DNA of 64,000 nt from an uncultured bacterium (GTDB taxonomy: Bacteria > Bacillota > Clostridia > Oscillospirales > Ruminococcaceae), in NCBI GenBank assembly GCA_905214345.1, contig CAJMLV010000015.1:1-64000 (forward strand), given 5' to 3'. The notes below the pieces were generated by a model that searched no databases, was not told the DNA's origin, and saw nothing but the letters and a program-made list of their open reading frames with translations. Within the stretch, counting starts at the first letter, position 1. Each line of letters opens with the position of its first letter. Below, one piece after another: positions 59,009-64,000 of this stretch. Position numbers and translations under genes: made by a program.

Positions 59009-59037
59009 ATCATACCAGAACCGGTCCCAAATGCCAA
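59009..59037 (-). promoter_or_regulatory. Promoter of the HAD hydrolase gene
   Basis: Minus strand TTGGCA (59032-59037), 17 nt, TATGAT (59009-59014). A second TATGAT copy lies 18 bp further down (58991-58996), so a tandem start is possible. Confidence 0.75.
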
Positions 59038-59122
59038 TAGTCTTTTTGTAAAATTCTATCAAAAAATTCACATACCCACCCGCTTTTTCGCGTGGGATTG
59101 TGCAAACTCCGGCCAGCAGACC

Positions 59123-59857
59123 TCATTCCTGTTTTGCTTCGGCGCCAAGGGCCTGCCCGATGGGCATGTGCAGCACCAGGCTGGCGGAATCGTCCGCCGG
59201 GGTGGGCTGTTTGTTGATGACCACCAGTTCGTTTCCCCGGAAATACCGCAGCAGCCCCGCCGCCGGGTACACCGCCAGGCTGGTGCCGCCCACAATGAGC
59301 AGGTCGGCTTCCGAAATGGCCTTGACCGCGCCGTTTACCGTGGCTTCATCCAGACCTTCCTCATACAGCACCACATCCGGTTTGACCAGGCCGCCGCACT
59401 CGGTACAATGGGGCACGCCGTCCCCCTGTTTGCCTGCTTCCTCGATGAAATCCACACCGTAAAACTTGCCGCACCGGGTGCAGAAGTTGCGCAGGGTGGA
59501 ACCGTGGAGCTCGTACACCGTCTTGCTGCCCGCCGCCTGGTGCAGACCGTCGATGTTCTGGGTGACCACCGCCTTGCACTTGCCCTCTTTTTCCAGGGCT
59601 GCCAGCCGCAGATGGGCGGCGTTGGGCTTTGCCCCGTGAACAATGAGCTTTTTGCGGTAGAAATCAAAAAATTCGGCGGTATGCTGCACAAAGAAGGTGT
59701 GGGAAAGCATGTACTCCGGCGGGTAGCGGAAGGTCTGGTGATACAGACCGTCCACGCTGCGGAAATCCGGGATGCCGCTTTCGGTGGAAACACCGGCGCC
59801 GCCGAAAAACACCAGGCGGCTGCTTTTTTCGATCAAGCGTTCCAGTTCGGGTACCAT
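59123..59857 (-). CDS. Sir2-family NAD-dependent protein deacylase
   Basis: 244 residues from ATG 59855-59857 (AAAGGAG upstream). FFGGAGVSTESGIPDFRS is the NAD site, TQNIDGLHQAAGS has the conserved QN/D pair, ELHGS the catalytic His, CTRCGKF...CTECGG the four-Cys zinc ribbon, and GGTSLAVYPAAGLL the C-terminal Rossmann part. It removes acetyl groups from lysine using NAD+. The gene is divergent to nnrD, 73 bp apart, and both concern NAD metabolism. Confidence 0.94.
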   Translation of the reverse strand: MVPELERLIEKSSRLVFFGGAGVSTESGIPDFRSVDGLYHQTFRYPPEYMLSHTFFVQHTAEFFDFYRKKLIVHGAKPNAAHLRLAALEKEGKCKAVVTQNIDGLHQAAGSKTVYELHGSTLRNFCTRCGKFYGVDFIEEAGKQGDGVPHCTECGGLVKPDVVLYEEGLDEATVNGAVKAISEADLLIVGGTSLAVYPAAGLLRYFRGNELVVINKQPTPADDSASLVLHMPIGQALGAEAKQE

Positions 59858-59861
59858 TGTC

Positions 59862-59891
59862 TTGCTCCTTTCACCTGTTTGGGGGTATAAT
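59862..59891 (+). promoter_or_regulatory. Promoter of nnrD
   Basis: TTGCTC (59862-59867), 18-nt spacer, TATAAT (59886-59891); start near 59898, leader about 33 nt. The -35 is at the start of the divergent sirtuin gene, so the two genes share control DNA. Confidence 0.6.
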
Positions 59892-59930
59892 GGAAAAAAT
59901 AACGTAAAGACCGGAAAAGGGGGCTTTCGT

Positions 59931-60809
59931 ATGCGTGAGATCCAACAGGCGGACGTGCTGCGCCGCCTGCCCCGCCGGGCGGCCGACAGCAACAAAGGCA
60001 GCTACGGCCGGGTGGTGGCGGTGGCGGGCAGCATGGCCTACCGGGGTGCGGCGGCCCTGTGCTGTGAGAGCGCCCTGCGCACCGGGGCGGGGCTGGTATA
60101 CCTGGCCAGCGTGGAACCGGTGTTGCAGCTGGTGTTGACCCGCACCCCCGAATGCTGCGCCCTGCCCTGCCGCACCGATGCCGACGGCGGGGTGATGGCG
60201 GCGGACGCCGCGGCGGTGCGCCAGCGGTTTGCGGATACTTCCGCCGTGCTGCTGGCCGGTCCCGGTCTGGGGGAAAGCGCCGGACGGGTGCTCAACGCCC
60301 TGGGCGGCATCGGTGCCCCCTGGCGGGGTGCGGTGCTGGACGCCGATGCTTTGAACGCCATTGCCGCCGGGGAGCTGGGCACCACGCCCTTTCTGCCCCC
60401 GGACACGGTACTGACGCCCCATCCGGGAGAGATGGCCCGGCTGCTGGGCACCACGGTAGACGCGGTGCAGGCCGACCGGCCCGGTGCCGCCGTGCGCTGC
60501 GCCCGGCGCTTCAACTGCGTGGCGGTGCTCAAAGGTACCGGCACCATTGTGGCTGCGCCGGACGGCAAGATGATCCAGAACCCCACCGGCAACCCGGGTC
60601 TGGCCCGGGGCGGCAGCGGGGATGTGCTGGCAGGCATGCTGGCAGCGCTGCTGGCCCAGGGCCTGCCCGCCTTCGACGCCGCCCTGTGCGCGGTGTGGCT
60701 GCACGGCGCCGCCGCCGATGCCTGCGCGGCCCGCACCAGCCAGATGACCATGCTGCCCCACGACATCCTCTTTGACCTGGGCAAGATCCTGGGCGATGCC
60801 AGACGGTAA
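59931..60809 (+). CDS. nnrD: ADP-dependent NAD(P)H-hydrate dehydratase
   Basis: 292 residues from ATG 59931. Ribokinase-like YjeF C-terminal domain: NKGSYGRVVAVAGSMAYRGAAALC, LLAGPGLGES, LTPHPGEMARLL, KGTGTIVAAPDG, NPTGNPGLARGGSGDVLAGMLAALLAQG (the GSGDxLAG catalytic Asp). It repairs hydrated NADH/NADPH (S-NADHX). The epimerase domain (YjeF-N), fused in many bacteria, is absent here and must be elsewhere. Strong terminator at 60857. Confidence 0.93.
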   Translation: MREIQQADVLRRLPRRAADSNKGSYGRVVAVAGSMAYRGAAALCCESALRTGAGLVYLASVEPVLQLVLTRTPECCALPCRTDADGGVMAADAAAVRQRFADTSAVLLAGPGLGESAGRVLNALGGIGAPWRGAVLDADALNAIAAGELGTTPFLPPDTVLTPHPGEMARLLGTTVDAVQADRPGAAVRCARRFNCVAVLKGTGTIVAAPDGKMIQNPTGNPGLARGGSGDVLAGMLAALLAQGLPAFDAALCAVWLHGAAADACAARTSQMTMLPHDILFDLGKILGDARR

Positions 60810-60856
60810 ACTTCGCACTTTTTATACAAATCGTATATTCTTGCAAGAAGTTTTCC

Positions 60857-60884
60857 ACAGCGGTGTGCAGAAGCATGCCGCTGT
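60857..60884 (+). terminator. Terminator of nnrD
   Basis: 12-bp stem ACAGCGGTGTGC / GCATGCCGCTGT with wobble pairs and a 4-nt loop, then T6 running into the stop of the convergent exporter gene. Confidence 0.85.
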
Positions 60885-60888
60885 TTTT

Positions 60889-61362
60889 TCAGCTCATTTT
60901 GGGGCCGCGATACTGCTTGCGGGAGATCTTGCGGGGCAGCGGGATACTGCACACAATGGCAATGCCCATGGCCAGGGCCACGGCGGTCTTGAGGGTCTCC
61001 ACCCCTTTGCTGGCAAAGAGCAGCTGCTCATTGTTCAGCAGATAGTAGGCGGTGTAGTAGATGCCCGCGCCGGGCACCAGAGGGAAAATCCCGCACAAAA
61101 GGAAGAGGGTGACGGGCGCGCGGCGGGTAATGGCAAAAAGCCGGGACACGCCGGTCAGGGGCAAAGCCGCCACCAGGGTGGCTGCCGGGACCGACAGCCC
61201 CGCCGCCGTGGCGATGAAATACACCACCCAGCCCACGGCGCCCGTGATGCCGCAGGCCAGAAAGTGACGGCGTGGCACCTGGAAAGCCAGGCTGAAACAG
61301 ATGGTGGCCACCATGGCCACGCAGAATTGCAGCACGCTGCTGCCCACAAAGTGCAGATCCAT
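60889..61362 (-). CDS. Threonine/serine exporter, ThrE_2-type small subunit
   Basis: 157 residues from ATG 61360-61362, four or five TM helices, GITGAVGWVVYFIATAAGL and VTLFLLCGIFPLVPGAGIYYTAYYLLNN are typical of the DUF3815/ThrE_2 domain. The stop of the previous gene overlaps its start (TGATG), so the two halves of the exporter are translated together. It works with the DUF1212 protein to export Thr, Ser or possibly other small substrates. Confidence 0.88.
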   Translation of the reverse strand: MDLHFVGSSVLQFCVAMVATICFSLAFQVPRRHFLACGITGAVGWVVYFIATAAGLSVPAATLVAALPLTGVSRLFAITRRAPVTLFLLCGIFPLVPGAGIYYTAYYLLNNEQLLFASKGVETLKTAVALAMGIAIVCSIPLPRKISRKQYRGPKMS

Positions 61363-62129
61363 CACAGGGTCACCCTCCAGAAGCTCACGGCCATCATGTA
61401 GGTCAGGGCCACGCCGCAGGCCAGGCACCCGGCGCAGAGCAGGGCGTCGAACAGGCGGATGGTACCGGACAGGTAGTCGGCGTTGATGATGTCCCGGATG
61501 CCCATGGTCAGGGCGACACCGGGGGTAAGCACCATCAGTGCGCCGATGATGGCCCCGCTGGGGTTGTAGCCCATGCCCCACAGATTGCCTGCGGCCAGGG
61601 CCAGGGCGGTACAGGCGGCAGCCGCCGCAATGTCGGTGAACACCTTGCTGACACCGCCCTTGTGGAACAGCTGCATGATGAGCATCTCCACAATACCGGC
61701 GCAGAAAGCGGTGACCACTTCCGGCCCACCCCCGCCGAACAGAAAGGCAAAGCAGCCGCTGCCCACCGCTCCCGCCAGCAGCGAGACCCGGGGGCCGTAA
61801 GCCGGAATGGCGCAGGCATCGCGGAGGGCCTTTTCGGCGCCTTCCATATCCAGCTTGCCCGCCGCCACTTCCCGGGAGATGGCGTTCACCGCCTCCACCC
61901 GGCCCAAATGGATACTCACCCGGGGCACATGGCGCACGGCGCTGATGGGTCCGTCCTCCCCTTCGGCAGAAGCAAAGATCCCGTTGGTGAGCACATACAC
62001 ATGAAAGTCTTTGACCCCCAGGCTGTGGGCCATGATCTCCATGGTATCCTGGGCGCGGAAAACTTCGCTGCCGTTTTCCAGCATGGCTTTGCCGGCTTCC
62101 ACCACCAGTTCAATGGCACGATCGGTCAT
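61362..62129 (-). CDS. Threonine/serine exporter, ThrE N-terminal (DUF1212) subunit
   Basis: 255 residues from ATG 62127-62129. The cytoplasmic front (AGKAMLENGSEVFRAQDTMEIMAHSLGV) is the DUF1212 hydrolase-like part with conserved NGSE and R; five TM helices follow, with GPEVVTAFCAGIVEMLIMQLF and MVLTPGVALTMGIRDI. The ATG overlaps the upstream stop as ATGA, linking it to the YfhO-like gene. Name comes from the Corynebacterium ThrE family; transport substrate here is unverified. Confidence 0.88.
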   Translation of the reverse strand: MTDRAIELVVEAGKAMLENGSEVFRAQDTMEIMAHSLGVKDFHVYVLTNGIFASAEGEDGPISAVRHVPRVSIHLGRVEAVNAISREVAAGKLDMEGAEKALRDACAIPAYGPRVSLLAGAVGSGCFAFLFGGGGPEVVTAFCAGIVEMLIMQLFHKGGVSKVFTDIAAAAACTALALAAGNLWGMGYNPSGAIIGALMVLTPGVALTMGIRDIINADYLSGTIRLFDALLCAGCLACGVALTYMMAVSFWRVTL

Positions 62130-64000
62130 GCTTTGTCTCCTTCTGCCGCGGGGCGGCGTTTTTCCCGGGCAAACCAGACCACGGCCAGCACCGCGCAAAC
62201 CAGGGTGCCCGCCAGGCCAACGCCTGCGCCAGGATGAGCATAGTTCAGTTCCACATGGGCCTCGCCTTCAGGCAGGCGAACGCCGATCAATCCGCCGAAG
62301 ACACATTCGGTCTCGGCCGCCTCCCCGTTGACAGTGAGCTTCCAGTGATCGGAATCCTCCCAGGCAAAGGGCAGCACCAGCAGATCGGCTTCGGCGGTGC
62401 CGGTGGCCATCAGAGCAATGCGGCCGCCTTCCCGGATGGTCATTTCCCGGGGTTCGGTGGCCTGCAGGGTGGCGGACGCTGCCGCCAGCACGCTCTCGTC
62501 CAGGCTGTACACCTGGATGGCGGCCCGGGCTTCCTCACTGTCCGCAAAGCCCAGACGCAGTTCCACCGTCTCCCCTTTCTGGAAGGTCCCCAGGGGGAAC
62601 ACACCGCCCAGGGCGTCCCCGGTGAAGTACTCGCCCAGCAGGGTGCCGTTCACCGCTACGTCCGAGGGGGTCATGTCCTCCAGGCTGGGAATGGCCAGAT
62701 AACAGGGGCCGTCACAGGGGGCGGTGAAGGTGAGCAGAATCCCCTGTTCCGGGTCCTCATAATTCAGGTCCGCGGGCAGCAGGGCGTCCGGGGTGCCGGG
62801 CACCAGGGCGGAAAGCATGGCGTTCTGCAGTTCAAAGGTGTTTTTGCTGTTTTCAATGGAGATGTCCAGCGCGTCGGAGGAACCCACATAAGCCATGGGC
62901 AAAGCGTAGGGATTTTCCCACACGGTGAGTTCGGTGCCGGTGTCCAGCTGCTCATAGTGGCCCGGCACCATGCGGCTGCCGTCGCTGTACAGGTAGCGGA
63001 TGCCCAGCAGGCTGTCCGCCACGGCGGTGGAACCCCAGCCGTAGGTGGAGTAATTCACATACCCCAGACATTCCAGCAGTTCCTTGGCGGTGCTGGCTTT
63101 GGTGGAGGAATAATGGCTGATGCCCCAGTACCCCAGCAGCATGGGGTCGTTGAGGGTGCGCATGAAGTTTTTCTCAATGCGGTAATCCCCATCGTCCAGC
63201 GCGCGGATGGCATTTACCGCTTCGGTGTTCTGGTCGTAGAATTCCTCAAAACCGCTGACAGTGTAGCTTTCGAACTTGCGCAGGGCCAACACCGTGTTGG
63301 CCCCCATATCCACCATGACCAGCAGCGCAAAGCCCACGGTACCGGTCAGCGCCAGGATGCGGCGGGGGTTTTTGAGCAGCACCACACAGGCCATGGTACC
63401 CGCGAACACCGCCGCCGTGGCGGCCAGCTTGAACACCGAGAAGGTCTCGCCGGAGACCAGGGCATACCCGGCGCACCACAATGCCCCCAGCACGCCGGCC
63501 AACACCAGGGCTTTGGGCCGGGGCGCCGCTGCCAGCAGGGCTTTGGCCGCCAGCAGCACCAGGAACAAACTGACCAGAAAGCTGTACCGGCAGGGGAACC
63601 ACACCGGCTGTTTGAAGCCGTGCCAGATCAGGTCGATGCCGTAGACCCAGAAGCTGAGGACCATGATCCCCAGCACCGCCACGGCAGCCAGCTTGTGGCG
63701 GCGGGACGCAGGTCCGGCAAAGAAGAGCACCGCCAGCACCACGCAGAAGACGCCGCAGTAGATGTTGGGCAGGGTGCCGGTGACATCGTCCCAGAAGAAG
63801 TTGCCGAAGAACAGGCGGTAAGGCAGTTCCGCCAGAGAGAAGTTGGGCGTGAGGGAGAAGTCCATGGCGAACAGGCCGCCCTTGCTCTCCTCCACTTCCA
63901 ACAGGGCGGGGACCAGCAGCACCAGCCCAAGGCCCGCCCCCAACGTGCCGGATGCGGCAAACAGGCCGAAGCGGCGTTTCAGGGGCACGGCGGGGTGTTC
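62126..64000 (-). CDS. YfhO-family membrane protein, 5' end off the window
   Basis: At least 625 residues open to the right edge, so the start is missing. About eight hydrophobic helices lie in the first half seen (from GLFAASGTLGAGLGLVLLVPALLEVEES on), with GLFAMDFSLTPNFSLAEL; then a long outside domain (about 250-570, with VPGHYEQLDTGTELTVWENPYALPMAYVGSS) and a final TM helix (GVGLAGTLVCAVLAVVWFAREKRRP). This order matches YfhO, a bacterial membrane protein with a GT-C-like layout implicated in lipoteichoic acid glycosylation in Bacillus/Listeria relatives. Coupled to the exporter genes by overlap. Confidence 0.85.
   Translation of the reverse strand, partial: EHPAVPLKRRFGLFAASGTLGAGLGLVLLVPALLEVEESKGGLFAMDFSLTPNFSLAELPYRLFFGNFFWDDVTGTLPNIYCGVFCVVLAVLFFAGPASRRHKLAAVAVLGIMVLSFWVYGIDLIWHGFKQPVWFPCRYSFLVSLFLVLLAAKALLAAAPRPKALVLAGVLGALWCAGYALVSGETFSVFKLAATAAVFAGTMACVVLLKNPRRILALTGTVGFALLVMVDMGANTVLALRKFESYTVSGFEEFYDQNTEAVNAIRALDDGDYRIEKNFMRTLNDPMLLGYWGISHYSSTKASTAKELLECLGYVNYSTYGWGSTAVADSLLGIRYLYSDGSRMVPGHYEQLDTGTELTVWENPYALPMAYVGSSDALDISIENSKNTFELQNAMLSALVPGTPDALLPADLNYEDPEQGILLTFTAPCDGPCYLAIPSLEDMTPSDVAVNGTLLGEYFTGDALGGVFPLGTFQKGETVELRLGFADSEEARAAIQVYSLDESVLAAASATLQATEPREMTIREGGRIALMATGTAEADLLVLPFAWEDSDHWKLTVNGEAAETECVFGGLIGVRLPEGEAHVELNYAHPGAGVGLAGTLVCAVLAVVWFAREKRRPAAEGDKA

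Overview
The window looks like chromosome of a Gram-positive anaerobe of the Clostridia, most plausibly a high-G+C gut Oscillospiraceae relative (Faecalibacterium / Subdoligranulum / Gemmiger type). This is inferred from gene content: a T-box riboswitch before trpS, GtrB-like and EPS-type glycosyltransferases, an NfnAB-type ferredoxin/NADPH enzyme, split transketolase, a Na+-pumping decarboxylase, an EcfA1A2T-truA operon and SigmaA-like promoters with strong AGGAGG Shine-Dalgarno sites. No rRNA, CRISPR array, transposase or phage gene was seen. Nearly all of the window is coding, mostly on the minus strand.

Layout. (1) 1-8320: one minus-strand operon, visibly poorer in G+C than the rest, with an aldolase, a CMP-sugar-type cytidylyltransferase, an RraA-like protein, an ATP-grasp enzyme, a polyprenyl-phosphate glycosyltransferase, a large membrane protein and WecE; it looks like an acquired surface-sugar cassette. 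(2) 8400-14650: translation and transcription core: lysS (fused to an extra tRNA-binding domain), greA, T-box-trpS, two small genes, gltX. (3) 14660-20070: galE, an AraC regulator, a putative zinc-peptidase lipoprotein and a ClpE-type unfoldase. (4) 20210-28930: a long minus-strand series ruvC-ruvA-ruvB-methyltransferase-ecfA1-ecfA2-ecfT-truA-DUF5711-cvpA. (5) 29140-36020: tRNA-Val, LysR/YeiH divergent pair, D-2-hydroxyacid dehydrogenase, phosphoesterase, NfnAB. (6) 36400-38220: split transketolase on the plus strand. (7) 38280-48004: a nine-gene minus-strand glycan operon. (8) 48230-62130: Na+ decarboxylase beta/gamma subunits, rhodanese, FtsH, S66 peptidase, a two-component operon with two exported proteins, HAD hydrolase, sirtuin, NAD(P)HX dehydratase, split Thr/Ser exporter; and (9) the 3' part of a YfhO-like membrane protein at the right edge.

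The most striking system is region 7. It combines a GT11 alpha-1,2-fucosyltransferase with a GT6 glycosyltransferase (the family of the human ABO transferases) in one operon with three GT4 enzymes, a GT2 enzyme, a Wzx-type flippase, a GINT1-N-like beta-propeller protein and an unassigned protein. In the known biochemistry of these families the fucosyltransferase makes an H-type Fuc-alpha-1,2-Gal end and the GT6 enzyme adds alpha-1,3-GalNAc or Gal to it, so this locus may build a blood-group-A/B-like surface glycan in a Gram-positive gut bacterium. The GT6 protein has the NxN motif of bacterial members in place of the animal DxD. The genes have the base composition of the core genome, so the locus is not obviously a recent import. 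The galE product (UDP-Glc/UDP-Gal epimerase) in the same window could supply donor sugar.
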